Made by a program: the position numbers and the translations under genes
Source of the DNA: Anaerolineales bacterium UBA6055
GTDB lineage: Bacteria > Chloroflexota > Anaerolineae > Aggregatilineales > Phototrophicaceae
Assembly (NCBI GenBank): GCA_002428985.1
Contig: DIYL01000009.1
Span: forward strand, 248,001-312,000
Direction of reading: 5' to 3'
Length of the DNA stretch: 64,000 nt
Notes under the pieces: generated by a model
What the model was told of the DNA's origin: nothing
Database searches by the model: none
What the model saw: the letters and a program-made list of their open reading frames with translations, nothing else
Shown here: positions 42,397 to 51,247 of the stretch, piece by piece
How positions within the stretch are numbered: position 1 is the stretch's first letter
Layout: each line of letters starts with the position of its first letter

Positions 42397-43425
42397 TTAG
42401 GTTACACGGTGGCAGGCTACAAAGTGGTTTGGACGAACTTCGACCAATGGTGGATCGGGTTCGTTGTAGCATAAGTCGAAGGCAACTGGGCAACGGGTGT
42501 TGAAGTTACAGCCTGTTGGTGGGTTTGCAGGACTTGGCAGGTCACCACCAATAATAATCCGCTGACGACTTTCTTCAACGAACGGATCGGGTACAGGTAC
42601 AGCCGAGAGCAATGCTTGGGTATAAGGATGTTGCGGATTGTCGTAAACATCATCCACAGGACCTAATTCCACAACTTTACCAAGGTACATAACAGCCACG
42701 CGGTCACAGATATGACGAACCATACTCAAATCATGAGCAATGAACAAGTAGGTCAAGCCCATTTCTTGTTGTAGTTCTTCCATCAAGTTCACAACTTGAG
42801 CCTGAATCGACACATCCAATGCAGAAATTGGCTCATCCGCAACAATAAAGCTTGGTTGCAACGCCAATGCACGCGCAATACCAATACGTTGACGTTGACC
42901 ACCAGAAAATTCGTGGGGGTAACGGTTAATGAAGTAAGGGTTCAACCCCACACGTTCCATCAACTGCTCTACATATTGTTGGCGTTCTTTTTTGTTTGGA
43001 TACATATTGTGGATTTGGAGTGGCTCACTCACAATACTACCAACAGTCATACGTGGGTTAAGTGATGCAAACGGATCTTGGAAGATAATCTGCATTTGCT
43101 TACGCATCTGGCGTAATTGATTACCCGACATTGTTGAGAGTTCTTGACCCTCAAACTTAACACTACCTTCGGTTGGGCGATACAACTGCAAGATTGTACG
43201 TCCGGTGGTGCTTTTACCACACCCGGATTCCCCTACAAGACCAAGTGTTTCACCACGAATCACATTAAAACTAATTCCATCAACAGCACGGACAGCACCG
43301 ACTTGACGCTGGAACACAATACCTGCCGAAATAGGGAAGTGTTTCTTTAATCCATTTACTTCAAGAATATGATCATCGGGATTGAGATTCTTTTTCCCTA
43401 TTTTTACCGCCGCTTCACTAGACAT
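42397..43425 (-). CDS. oppF: Oligopeptide ABC transporter ATP-binding protein, OppF type
   Basis: A 342-residue ATPase of the dipeptide/oligopeptide uptake family. It has Walker A GESGCGKSTTG, the Q-loop QIIFQDPFASLNPR, the signature FSGGQRQRIGIARAL, Walker B FIVADEPISALDVS, and the C-terminal oligopeptide-specific domain with the CNFNTRCP motif. I choose ATG 43425 because AGGAGG lies nine bases upstream; the longer reading from 43500 only reads back into the previous gene. It overlaps the end of oppD by eight bases. It needs OppD as partner, plus OppB, OppC and a binding protein, none of which is here. Confidence 0.92.
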   Translation of the reverse strand: MSSEAAVKIGKKNLNPDDHILEVNGLKKHFPISAGIVFQRQVGAVRAVDGISFNVIRGETLGLVGESGCGKSTTGRTILQLYRPTEGSVKFEGQELSTMSGNQLRQMRKQMQIIFQDPFASLNPRMTVGSIVSEPLQIHNMYPNKKERQQYVEQLMERVGLNPYFINRYPHEFSGGQRQRIGIARALALQPSFIVADEPISALDVSIQAQVVNLMEELQQEMGLTYLFIAHDLSMVRHICDRVAVMYLGKVVELGPVDDVYDNPQHPYTQALLSAVPVPDPFVEESRQRIIIGGDLPSPANPPTGCNFNTRCPVAFDLCYNEPDPPLVEVRPNHFVACHRVT

Positions 43426-44437
43426 TTTGTGGTACCTCCTCACGGATATCAGCCCAGCAAGACATAACATGTTCCGAGGTTCCATCGTAACCCGGTACAT
43501 TTTCTAATGGGGGTTTATCCGTCCAACATTTTTCTAAATTCAAACGTTCCCGTACATCACAACGTGGTGCAAACGGGCAACCCTGTGGTTCATTCCGCAT
43601 ATCCGGTGGTGATCCTTCGATCTGGATCAATTTTTCTTCACCGCTAGAATCCAAACGTGGCAACGAGCCTAGTAGACCAACAGTGTAAGGATGACGGGTG
43701 TCACCGAATACGCCATGTGCCGAACCAGATTCCATAATACGTCCACCATACATAACCTGAATACGGTCTGCAATACCAGCAACCACACCAAGATCATGTG
43801 TAATCCAGATCATCGCCATATTAAACTCGTCTTTAAGCTGTTTGACAAGTTCAATAATTTGCGCCTGAATGGTCACATCTAACGCGGTTGTTGGTTCATC
43901 TGCAATCAACAATTTCGGATTACAAGACAACCCCATTGCAATCATCACACGTTGACGCATCCCACCAGAAAATTGATGTGGATAATCATCAAGGCGACGA
44001 TACGCATCAGGAATACCAACCATGTCAAGCAAATCTGCCGCACGCTTGCGCGCCTGTGATGTGTTCATGCCTTCGTGCAATTTTAGGGATTCCGTAATCT
44101 GTGTACCAATCGTCAATACGGGATTGAGCGATGTCATCGGATCTTGGAAGATCATTGCAATTTCTTTACCACGAATTAGTCGCATCTGCTCAGATTTGAG
44201 TTTGAGCAAATCACGCCCTTCAAATAACACTTCGCCAGATTCAATTTTGCCGGGAGGGCTGGGGATCAACCCCATGACAGCAAGGGAGCTGACGCTCTTA
44301 CCACTACCACTCTCACCTACAATACCTAGCGTTTCACCCTCTGCGATTTTATATGAGACACCGTTGACGGCATACACAGTCCCTTCTTGTGTATAAAACC
44401 GGACAACCATGTCCTTTACCTCTAATAAAGTGCTCAA
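43418..44437 (-). CDS. oppD: Oligopeptide ABC transporter ATP-binding protein, OppD type
   Basis: A 339-residue ATPase paired with OppF. It has Walker A GESGSGKSVSS, EIAMIFQDPMTSLNPV, the signature FSGGMRQRVMIAMGL, Walker B LLIADEPTTALDVT, and the C-terminal domain with CPFAPRCDVR. The start is TTG 44437, fixed by AAGGAGG eight bases upstream; the in-frame ATG 44461 has no such site. Transcription runs oppD to oppF and ends at the hairpin at 42344-42374. No permease or substrate-binding gene is near, so the pair probably serves a transporter encoded elsewhere. Confidence 0.92.
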   Translation of the reverse strand: MSTLLEVKDMVVRFYTQEGTVYAVNGVSYKIAEGETLGIVGESGSGKSVSSLAVMGLIPSPPGKIESGEVLFEGRDLLKLKSEQMRLIRGKEIAMIFQDPMTSLNPVLTIGTQITESLKLHEGMNTSQARKRAADLLDMVGIPDAYRRLDDYPHQFSGGMRQRVMIAMGLSCNPKLLIADEPTTALDVTIQAQIIELVKQLKDEFNMAMIWITHDLGVVAGIADRIQVMYGGRIMESGSAHGVFGDTRHPYTVGLLGSLPRLDSSGEEKLIQIEGSPPDMRNEPQGCPFAPRCDVRERLNLEKCWTDKPPLENVPGYDGTSEHVMSCWADIREEVPQNV

Positions 44438-44533
44438 TGAGCTACCCTCCTTACAGAACAAAATCTCTATTTCGAAATAGGTTTAACTTTAGAGAGTTTG
44501 CCGAACTAAACCAAACTTGTCAAGCAAATAAAA

Positions 44534-44560
44534 ACACATCTCTGATGGACAAAGATGTGT
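44534..44560 (-). terminator. Rho-independent terminator after the epimerase gene
   Basis: ACACATCT and AGATGTGT form a perfect 8-bp stem with an eleven-base loop. On the minus strand it is followed by T-rich sequence. It lies between the epimerase gene and oppD. Confidence 0.75.
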
Positions 44561-44592
44561 GCAATATTACCAAAAAACTGCTTGATTTACCA

Positions 44593-44605
44593 ATTTTCGC
44601 TTACG
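44593..44605. repeat. Copy 3 (13-bp core) of the dispersed repeat at a gene 3' end
   Basis: ATTTTCGCTTACG matches the copies at 1430-1445 and 2226-2241 over 13 bp. It overlaps the stop codon of the epimerase gene (44601-44603 on the minus strand). Confidence 0.5.
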
Positions 44606-45572
44606 AAATGGTCTCATTCTTCAGCATTTCGCGTTCCGCTTTGTACCATTTGATGGTTTCTCGTAGTCCTTCGCGGAAGTCTGTTTGTGAAATAAAACCA
44701 AATTCTTCCTCTGCACGCGATACATCCAACTTACGACGAGGTTGTCCATTTGGCTTTGATATGTCCCAGCGAAGCTCACCATCGAACCCGACTTCATCGG
44801 CAATGATTTCCACCAAATCCTTAATACTGATCTCGAATGCACTACCGAGGTTCACGGGTTCACTACTGTTGTAATTTTCAGCCGCCATGACAATACCCCG
44901 TGCGGCATCATTCACAAATAGGAATTCGCGTGTCGGTGAGCCATCACCAAATAAACTGACATAGCCTTGCTCTTGTTCTTTGGCATCCATCATCTTGCGG
45001 ATAACATCCGGAATCACATGCGCAGACTTAGGGTCGAAGTTGTCGCGTGGACCATACAGATTCACTGGGAGAATATTGATTGAGTTATAGTTAAATTCTT
45101 GGCGATAGGCTTGACTTTGAACCAACAACATCTTCTTCGCTAAACCATAGGGTGCGTTGGTTTCTTCAGGATACCCAGTCCAAAGATCATCTTCTTTGAA
45201 CGGAATAGGTGTATATTTAGGATAACTACAAATTGTGCCGATACCGACAAATTTTGTCACACCAGCTTGACGAGCATGTTCTAAGATGAGTGTGCCCATC
45301 ATCAAGTTATCGTAGAAGAAAATGCCCGGATGCTCACGGTTGATGCCAATACCACCGACAGTCGCGGCCAGATGGATGACCATCGTCACATCCGGATTAT
45401 CCTCAAATAGGCGCATCACAGCAGATTTTTCGCGTAAGTCGTAGTCTTTGCTGCGCGGGATGATAATTTTGCCTGCGCCATTGGCTTTGAGTTCTTCAAC
45501 GACATGACTGCCAAGAAAGCCAGACCCGCCCGTGACAATCACGACTTGTTTGTTCCAAAACTGTTCACTCAT
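44601..45572 (-). CDS. NAD-dependent epimerase/dehydratase, GDP-L-fucose synthase-like
   Basis: A 323-residue short-chain dehydrogenase of the extended type. It has VVIVTGGSGFLGSHVVEEL (NAD-binding loop), VIHLAATVGGIGINREHPGIFFYDN, VGIGTICSYPKYTPIPFKEDDLW, and the catalytic YGLAKKMLLVQ. NLYGPRDNFDPKSAHVIPDVIRKM and GDGSPTREFLFVNDAARGIV are strongly reminiscent of GDP-fucose synthases (Fcl/WcaG). The likely reaction is 3,5-epimerisation and reduction of GDP-4-keto-6-deoxymannose, but the GDP-mannose dehydratase partner is absent here. ATG 45572 follows AGAGGT. Confidence 0.85.
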   Translation of the reverse strand: MSEQFWNKQVVIVTGGSGFLGSHVVEELKANGAGKIIIPRSKDYDLREKSAVMRLFEDNPDVTMVIHLAATVGGIGINREHPGIFFYDNLMMGTLILEHARQAGVTKFVGIGTICSYPKYTPIPFKEDDLWTGYPEETNAPYGLAKKMLLVQSQAYRQEFNYNSINILPVNLYGPRDNFDPKSAHVIPDVIRKMMDAKEQEQGYVSLFGDGSPTREFLFVNDAARGIVMAAENYNSSEPVNLGSAFEISIKDLVEIIADEVGFDGELRWDISKPNGQPRRKLDVSRAEEEFGFISQTDFREGLRETIKWYKAEREMLKNETIS

Positions 45573-45708
45573 ATATCTTGTACCTCTAGGATTTATTTCC
45601 GTTATTTCGACATGTGCCGAAGTGTATCATGTCTTATGTACACACCATAGACGAGTTTGTCCGCAAAAGTCTTATGATGTCTGATATTAGAATCATACAT
45701 AAAGCACA

Positions 45709-45806
45709 TAAAAAACAGAAAAGCCAGCATATGCTGACTTCTCTACGTGAAGGGTATTGAAGGGGTTTAACTCTTCTAGCCTATGATTTGGGGAATCAAA
45801 AGACTT
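45709..45806 (-). ncRNA. Candidate small RNA with perfect -10 box and terminator
   Basis: Read on the minus strand, TATAAT (45818-45813) is followed about seven bases later by a roughly 98-base sequence. It ends in the stem AGTCAGCAT/ATGCTGGCT (one G-T pair, 45722-45739) and then TTTTCTGTTTTTT. No convincing -35 box is at the standard distance. No open frame with a ribosome site is present. A short unstable transcript of the regulator gene is an alternative. Confidence 0.4.
45722..45739 (-). terminator. Rho-independent terminator
   Basis: A palindromic stem centred on GCATATGC with flanking pairs, followed on the minus strand by a T-rich run (45710-45720). It ends either the candidate small RNA or readthrough from the XRE regulator gene. 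Confidence 0.75.
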
Positions 45807-45812
45807 ACACGT

Positions 45813-45818
45813 ATTATA
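45813..45818 (-). promoter_or_regulatory. Candidate -10 box TATAAT
   Basis: A perfect TATAAT on the minus strand, located just before the candidate small RNA. A clear -35 element is not seen at 17 bp. Confidence 0.4.
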
Positions 45819-46107
45819 ACGAATAATCTTGCAATTGCCGTTACAATCGTGAAACCCAAGCATTTTCAGCGTTTGTTAATTGAAATGTAGACGTTTTTAT
45901 AACCATTTATTGTCTAAAAACCAACAACAAATCGTTGTCTCAAGCATTATTGGAGTATTTGAGGAACTCTACATAACAGTGTCGCAAAATTTCCCTCATC
46001 CGTCAAATAGTAATTTGATCGTTGGCTGTGCGAGTCTCTGAAATTTTCGATCCATGACTTCAATCAGATAATATCAACAGTGATGTACAGACATCCTGCT
46101 GTTTCTT

Positions 46108-46920
46108 TTAACTCATATGGTTTAACTGTTTGTGGGTTGCATCACTTGGGACAAAGGTACACATGCGCAATGATGTTCCACCAATCATCTGGAATGTCAT
46201 CAAAGTAAAGTCGAGTCGTCCTAATTGTGGGTGTTGTACATGAATTGGGATTTCCGGCTCACTTTGAATTTCGCCACTTGTCCACCAATCTACAAATTCA
46301 ACACTAGCAGATTTAAGTGTATCGACCACCGAATCAAATTGTGGATCACCGAGGTAATGACTGGCATTGGTGCGGAAGTGTCCAACTAAGTCCCCTGCAT
46401 AATCGTCCCAATTGATAATGCGCTGACGAATCAAAGCGTCGGTAAATGTCAAATACATGATATTGTATGAATCGCGTGAATGTCTGCCGAAATCACCAAA
46501 GATAAATCGTGTCGCCCGATTCCATGCAACCAGATTAGCATATGCTCCAGTTAGATATGTCGGGGATGGCATCAGATTATCAAGCATCTGCAACAAGGTC
46601 GGGCTGATCGTTTCGTGCGGGAATGTCGGATAGGCATCATGTGCCAGAGATAGAAGATGATGCGTTTCGCTTAGGTCAAGTTGTAACGCATCGGCGATAC
46701 TATCGAGAATATCCCGCGAGACTTGGATGTCTTGTGCTTGTTCCAATTTGGTATACCAAGCCACGCTAATGTTCGCGAGTTGTGCGACTTCTTCGCGTCG
46801 TAAACCGGGAGTCCGTCGGCGACCTTCATCCGGCAAACCGACATCTGCTGGCGATAAAGCAGCACGGTGTATTTTAAGGAATTCGGCAAGGGCTTGTCGT
46901 CGGGAATTTTGGATCATCAT
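46108..46920 (-). CDS. XRE-family regulator with MmyB-like ligand-binding domain
   Basis: A 270-residue regulator. The N-terminal helix-turn-helix spans about residues 10-90, with RRTPGLRREEVAQLANISVAWYTKLEQ, which is the MmyB-type signature. The C-terminal PAS-like MmyB domain has LMPSPTYLTGAYANLVAWNRATRFIFGDF and the closing HPQLGRLDFTLMTFQM. In related proteins this domain binds small hydrophobic or fatty-acid-like molecules. The gene is divergent from the secreted SMP-30-like gene (47059), so its own and that promoter lie in the 138-bp gap; control of the neighbour is inferred. The start is ATG 46920 or 46917. Confidence 0.88.
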   Translation of the reverse strand: MMIQNSRRQALAEFLKIHRAALSPADVGLPDEGRRRTPGLRREEVAQLANISVAWYTKLEQAQDIQVSRDILDSIADALQLDLSETHHLLSLAHDAYPTFPHETISPTLLQMLDNLMPSPTYLTGAYANLVAWNRATRFIFGDFGRHSRDSYNIMYLTFTDALIRQRIINWDDYAGDLVGHFRTNASHYLGDPQFDSVVDTLKSASVEFVDWWTSGEIQSEPEIPIHVQHPQLGRLDFTLMTFQMIGGTSLRMCTFVPSDATHKQLNHMS

Positions 46921-47058
46921 GATAGGTTTCCAATTATCATTAACCTGATACTCTCAGTAGTAGGGTAAGCAAAAACGGGTAAGTTTGGTATGAATTTGTT
47001 GGTCAAAGTCATGTTGCACGACACACTTGATTATACAATCCGACGAGGAGAAACAACA

Positions 47059-48078
47059 ATGAAACACCTACAGACTTTACTCATCGCATTACTCATCATG
47101 ATTATCGCTTTACCCGTAGTTGCACAAGATGATGATAGCGATCCGGTATTTGTTGATATTCCCGGTGAAGCAACATTCCCCGAAGGCATCATCGCTGATG
47201 AAGACGGCACACTTTATATCACAGGATTCGGTAACGGCTCGATTTTGCAAGTTGTGGACGGAGAGGTCAGTGAATTCAAAGCATCCGGTGAAGACGGGCT
47301 ATCCAGCGCAGTGGGCATGGTGATTGATGAAGAACGCGGTCGCTTGTGGGTTGCAAACTTCGCATTCGAAGGATTTACCAGTAACGCCCTCGTTTATGAC
47401 CTCGAAACAGGCGACTTACTCGCAGACATCCCTGATCCAGACGAAGAAGCACCGCATTTCTTCAATGAAGTTGCGATTGATGACGATGGACGTGTCTACA
47501 TTAGTGATACGATGGCACCGATCATTTGGACAATTGACGAAGAATTGGGTGAAGCAGAAATTTTCGTACAAGATGATCTACTCGCGAATCCAGACCCAGA
47601 ACGTCCTTTTGGTCTCAACGGGCTTGCGATTACAGCAGACGGTAACTACCTAATTGCGAGTGTGATGGATCGTATTAACCAAGGCGATGGTCGTCTCGTA
47701 CGCATTGACTTGGACACAGCCGAAGTGACAGATGTTGAATTAACAGGCGACGACGATGTGATCGCATCCTTCGGTGGTTCTGATGGCATGTTCTTTGAAG
47801 ATGGCTTGCTCTTCATGGTCAACGTGACCCCACCATCAGCAATTATCACAGCCGAATTCAACGACGATTACTCCAGTGCAGAATTAGTAGCCCGTGACGC
47901 ATTCGAAGATGTCTATGATCGCCCAACCGCATCCGAAATCTTTGATGGTCGCCTGTGGACAGTGAACAGTCAACTTGACCACATCATTGATGATGGCAAC
48001 GGCGATGTGAATACACCTCCAGAATTGCCATTCCAAATCGTCAGCGTAGACCTCGACACATTGCTTGACGAAGAATAA
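47059..48078 (+). CDS. Secreted SMP-30/gluconolactonase-like beta-propeller protein
   Basis: A 339-residue exported protein: a signal peptide (KHLQTLLIALLIMIIALPVVAQ) followed by an acidic mature domain resembling SMP-30/LRE-like beta-propellers, with FPEGIIADEDGTLYITGFGNGSI, VGMVIDEERGRLWVAN and HFFNEVAIDDDGRVYISDT. Such proteins hydrolyse lactones or act as Ca2+-binding propellers; the catalytic residues cannot be aligned by eye. ATG 47059 has GAGGAG upstream, and the longer start at 46990 lies before the signal peptide. It is divergent from the MmyB-type regulator. A hairpin follows at 48092-48115. Confidence 0.8.
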   Translation: MKHLQTLLIALLIMIIALPVVAQDDDSDPVFVDIPGEATFPEGIIADEDGTLYITGFGNGSILQVVDGEVSEFKASGEDGLSSAVGMVIDEERGRLWVANFAFEGFTSNALVYDLETGDLLADIPDPDEEAPHFFNEVAIDDDGRVYISDTMAPIIWTIDEELGEAEIFVQDDLLANPDPERPFGLNGLAITADGNYLIASVMDRINQGDGRLVRIDLDTAEVTDVELTGDDDVIASFGGSDGMFFEDGLLFMVNVTPPSAIITAEFNDDYSSAELVARDAFEDVYDRPTASEIFDGRLWTVNSQLDHIIDDGNGDVNTPPELPFQIVSVDLDTLLDEE

Positions 48079-48091
48079 AACCAATACACTA

Positions 48092-48115
48092 CGGGTGGGA
48101 TTCGTCCTACCCGTC
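48092..48115 (+). terminator. Rho-independent terminator after the SMP-30-like gene
   Basis: ACGGGT-GGGA and TCCT-ACCCGT form a ten-position stem around a TTCG tetraloop, followed by a T-rich stretch (CTTCTTCTTATTTT). Confidence 0.75.
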
Positions 48116-48279
48116 TTCTTCTTATTTTGCCTCTCTTTTATAAGCACCAATCCTATCCCAATGCGATCTATCACACATAATCCAATTCAAGTAGCATACT
48201 TTCTAAATGTTGAATCTTGGGATTCCAGAACAGTAGGGGACTCATAGGTTTCATCACCCTGATGCAACAAGAAGATAAC

Positions 48280-49419
48280 ATGAGGAAAGCAATGCTTGAA
48301 AAACTGGAACAAATCAACTGGTCTGAACTGATACATGCATATGGTCAAGCAAGCGACATCCCCGATCATATTCAAAAATTACGATCTGATGATTCTGATG
48401 TTTTGAGAAAGACATTTTCATATCTTTACAACCGTCTTTATCACCAATCGACAATTTATGAAGCGACTGTCGCTACAATACCGTTTTTGATTGACCTACT
48501 AACGGAAGATAACATCAAAAGTAAGGCTTCTATTATTAGTATGTTGTCACACTTGTCTCATGGTAACTATCTAAGATCCTATAACCTAGGCTTATGGGAT
48601 CAATTAGCACGAACCGAGGTTGCTAAAGGATTTCCAGTATATCTAAGTCTTATTGATGATGAAGATTGGGAAATAAGAATACAGGCTGTAGCAATTCTCA
48701 GTTATTCGCCACGATTCGGAGAAGATAAAGCTCAAGTAATTCTAGATATATTAGCGAATAAGTTAGATAGCGAAGAAAATGAACTTGTGATATGCGCTTT
48801 AATAACTGGTTTGGGAAACATGATCGGTGGATATAGATTACATGATGATAATAATGCTATCCAAGTTGCATCTCGCATCGAAAGCATATATAAACTTGAA
48901 TCCAATCCCAAAATACGACTTGTAGTATTGCTATCGATCCCCAAAATTTTGCAAGAAGAAACACCACAGTATGTGATTGATGGCTTGCTGAATATCGTGG
49001 AGAATCCTCCATTTCCTGGGACTCCTGCTAACATGGGAGATCCCAGTTATTTCGCACTAAAAAGTTTATGGCATCTAGATACGAAGCGGTGTAAAGAATC
49101 ACTGGAAATCGCAATTCAAAAACCAAACGCTTCATTGGATCCTTTGACAATTGCATCAGCGTTTATGGAATGGCTATATGCTGAAAAAGGGCCTAATTTA
49201 CCTTGGCGGACTTTAAGCGTAGGTAGTGCGGGTACAACAAACTACATATATCAAAAAATTCAACCACAGTTGAAACTAGATAAACTATCGGACTTTCAGA
49301 CTCAAATTCTTAGGACAATCATCAACGAAGATACGATATGGCAATTTGAGCATAATCTTCTTGAGCGTTACGGGTTACCTGCTGAACGAGAAGAAGCTAG
49401 AAAGCTACTTGAGAAATAA
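48280..49419 (+). CDS. HEAT-repeat protein of unknown function
   Basis: A 379-residue all-helical protein. The N-terminal pattern LRSDDSDVLRKTFSYLYNRLYHQSTIYEATVATIPFLIDLL is typical of a family of HEAT-like repeat proteins common in soil bacteria, in which a YxN(L/I)YHQ motif precedes repeated helix pairs. Later helices include DDEDWEIRIQAVAILSYS and NPKIRLVVLLSIPKIL. HEAT repeats usually mediate protein-protein interaction; some family members accompany polymorphic toxins as immunity proteins, but no toxin is adjacent. I choose ATG 48280 with a weak AAGAAG upstream; ATG 48262 and 48217 are in frame as alternatives. Confidence 0.65.
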   Translation: MRKAMLEKLEQINWSELIHAYGQASDIPDHIQKLRSDDSDVLRKTFSYLYNRLYHQSTIYEATVATIPFLIDLLTEDNIKSKASIISMLSHLSHGNYLRSYNLGLWDQLARTEVAKGFPVYLSLIDDEDWEIRIQAVAILSYSPRFGEDKAQVILDILANKLDSEENELVICALITGLGNMIGGYRLHDDNNAIQVASRIESIYKLESNPKIRLVVLLSIPKILQEETPQYVIDGLLNIVENPPFPGTPANMGDPSYFALKSLWHLDTKRCKESLEIAIQKPNASLDPLTIASAFMEWLYAEKGPNLPWRTLSVGSAGTTNYIYQKIQPQLKLDKLSDFQTQILRTIINEDTIWQFEHNLLERYGLPAEREEARKLLEK

Positions 49420-49588
49420 TGTCATCTCAAACTCAGAAGTTGGATATAGTTTAACTTTGAATTGATGCGTAACATTCTAAGATGCAATGACATCTGCCGA
49501 GGAATGTTTACATAAAATTGCAACCGTTTATGATTTTCTTACGTAAGGGATAATATGAAACAGCAATTTACATTGGGAGATTAAAAAT

Positions 49589-50146
49589 ATGAGCAATTCG
49601 CAAGATACAACACGTAATATTATCGGGATGATTTTAATCGGTGTCGGTGGGTTATTCTTACTGGCACAAGGCACAGACTTCAATATTTTTGGACTTGGTT
49701 GGCCCCTATTCGTCCTCATTCCGGGTGCTATCTTCTTAACCATCGCCCTCCGTGCAGAAAATGAAGAAACCGTCGGACTGATTTTCCCCGGCGTGATTGT
49801 CACAGGTACCGGTGTTATTCTGGCGTATCAAAATTTCACGGGACATTGGGAAAGCTGGGCGTATGTCTGGACACTCTATCCGGTATTTGTTGGTATCGCG
49901 ATGCGTCATATGGGATACCGCACCGATAGCTTTGATTTGCGCCGCACCGGACAAATGATGATGATCGTTGGTATGATTGCGTTTGTCAGCTTTGGTGCAC
50001 TCTTCGAATTATTCATCTTTAATGGGGGAAGCTTTGGCATACTCGCACCGATCGCTCCGGTTGTGATGATTGGCGCAGGCTTGTTCCTTGTATTACGCAA
50101 CGCTCGCTCCACCAGTAAAACCAAACGTAAAGCACACGACGTATAA
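49589..50146 (+). CDS. Small polytopic membrane protein (LiaI/DUF5668-like)
   Basis: A 185-residue protein with six hydrophobic segments in pairs. The first (IIGMILIGVGGLFLLAQGTDFNIFGLGWPLFVLIPG) is like the LiaI/LiaF-type DUF5668 unit, in which a Trp-Pro turn links two helices. The rest (FPGVIVTGTGVILAYQNFTGHWESWAYVWTLYPVFVG) repeats the plan, suggesting internal duplication. The tail is basic (STSKTKRKAHDV). A role in envelope stress sensing is known for some relatives and is only inferred. ATG 49589 has GGGAG upstream. It is monocistronic. Confidence 0.7.
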   Translation: MSNSQDTTRNIIGMILIGVGGLFLLAQGTDFNIFGLGWPLFVLIPGAIFLTIALRAENEETVGLIFPGVIVTGTGVILAYQNFTGHWESWAYVWTLYPVFVGIAMRHMGYRTDSFDLRRTGQMMMIVGMIAFVSFGALFELFIFNGGSFGILAPIAPVVMIGAGLFLVLRNARSTSKTKRKAHDV

Positions 50147-50272
50147 TTCCAAGACATTTTGGGGGGGCACAACACAACCTCCCCATGCATTATCCCCTGC
50201 GATTTGCTTGCACCCCACTTTAATTCACGTCATAATCCCCACTATAAACAATATTTATTAAGGACAAAACTT

Positions 50273-51247
50273 ATGATTCAAATTGCAGAATTTCTACCAC
50301 CAACCTATTCACAGTTGTGGGATATGGTCAAACAATGTGGCGTGGAACAAGTCGTCGGGTCGATGAACTTTGATGATAAATATGGGGATGAACCACCATG
50401 GGGCTATAATTCGCTGTTACGTGTCAAAAACGGCTATGAAGATCGTGGATTTAAACTCGCTGTGATTGAAAGTCGCCCACCACTCAATAAAGCTAAACTC
50501 GGTTTAGAAGGGCGCGATGAAGAAATCGAAACTGCCTGCGAACTCATCCGCAATATGGGTAAGCTCGGCATCGACGTGTGGTGTTATGAGTGGATGCCCG
50601 TGTTTAACTGGATGCGGACATCAACCACGATCGAAACACGCGGTGGCGCTCTTGTGACGGGCTACGATCACAGCCAGATGGTGGATGCACCGATTACCGA
50701 ATACGGCGAAGTCAGTGAAGAACAACTATGGGAAAACCTTGAATATTTCCTCAAAAAAGTGATTCCCGTTGCCGAAGAAGCTAACGTAAAACTCGCGATG
50801 CACCCCGATGACCCACCGCTATCACCGATTCGTGGATTAGGGCGGATTATGCGGAGTGTCGAAAATTACCAGCGACTTGTCGACCTCGTTCCAAGTCCAG
50901 TTAATGGGCTTACGCTGTGTCAGGGTAACTTCACTTTAATGACCGACGACTTGCCATCTGTCATCCGGCACTTTGGCGACAAAATTTTCTTTGTGCATAT
51001 GCGCGATGTAGAAGGCACAGCTGATCACTTCAATGAGACCTTCCACGATGCAGGTAAGACCGATATGGTCGAGTGTATGAAAGCCTACCGCGACATCGGA
51101 TTCGAAGGTGTATTGCGTCCCGATCATGTCCCGACAATGGCAGGGGATGACAACGAACATGCCGGTTATTCTGCCATTGGACGCTTGTTTGCAATCGGCT
51201 ATCTCAAAGGCATCCGTGAAGTTGTCTATGGCGAAAAAGCATCATGA
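50273..51247 (+). CDS. uxuA: Mannonate dehydratase (UxuA family)
   Basis: A 324-residue TIM-barrel protein of the UxuA family, which dehydrates D-mannonate to 2-keto-3-deoxygluconate in hexuronate breakdown. Markers are VWCYEWMPVFNWMRT, NVKLAMHPDDPPLSPIRGLGRI, the metal-site FVHMRDVEGTADHFNETFHDAGKTDM, and LRPDHVPTMAGD near the C-terminus. It is somewhat shorter than the Escherichia coli enzyme. I choose ATG 50273 because AAGGA lies upstream; the longer start at 50159 is G-rich leader. It overlaps the next gene by four bases (ATGA). Confidence 0.85.
   Translation: MIQIAEFLPPTYSQLWDMVKQCGVEQVVGSMNFDDKYGDEPPWGYNSLLRVKNGYEDRGFKLAVIESRPPLNKAKLGLEGRDEEIETACELIRNMGKLGIDVWCYEWMPVFNWMRTSTTIETRGGALVTGYDHSQMVDAPITEYGEVSEEQLWENLEYFLKKVIPVAEEANVKLAMHPDDPPLSPIRGLGRIMRSVENYQRLVDLVPSPVNGLTLCQGNFTLMTDDLPSVIRHFGDKIFFVHMRDVEGTADHFNETFHDAGKTDMVECMKAYRDIGFEGVLRPDHVPTMAGDDNEHAGYSAIGRLFAIGYLKGIREVVYGEKAS

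Larger units (their letters stand above)
45573..46107. other. Intergenic region containing a candidate small RNA
   Basis: About 535 bp without a supported gene between the epimerase and the XRE regulator. It holds the candidate small RNA (45709-45806) and its -10 box (45813-45818). The remainder (45840-46107) is AT-rich and shows nothing that I can support. Confidence 0.5.

Noticed and set aside
45745..45806. Possible tRNA fragment in the gap before the XRE gene
   Set aside because: No T-loop GTTCGAA-like sequence, no CCA end and no cloverleaf could be drawn.
50157..50190. G-run followed by C-run after the LiaI-like gene
   Set aside because: GGGGGGG and CCTCCCC can pair weakly, but the arms are low-complexity runs and no T-run follows, so I do not call a terminator.
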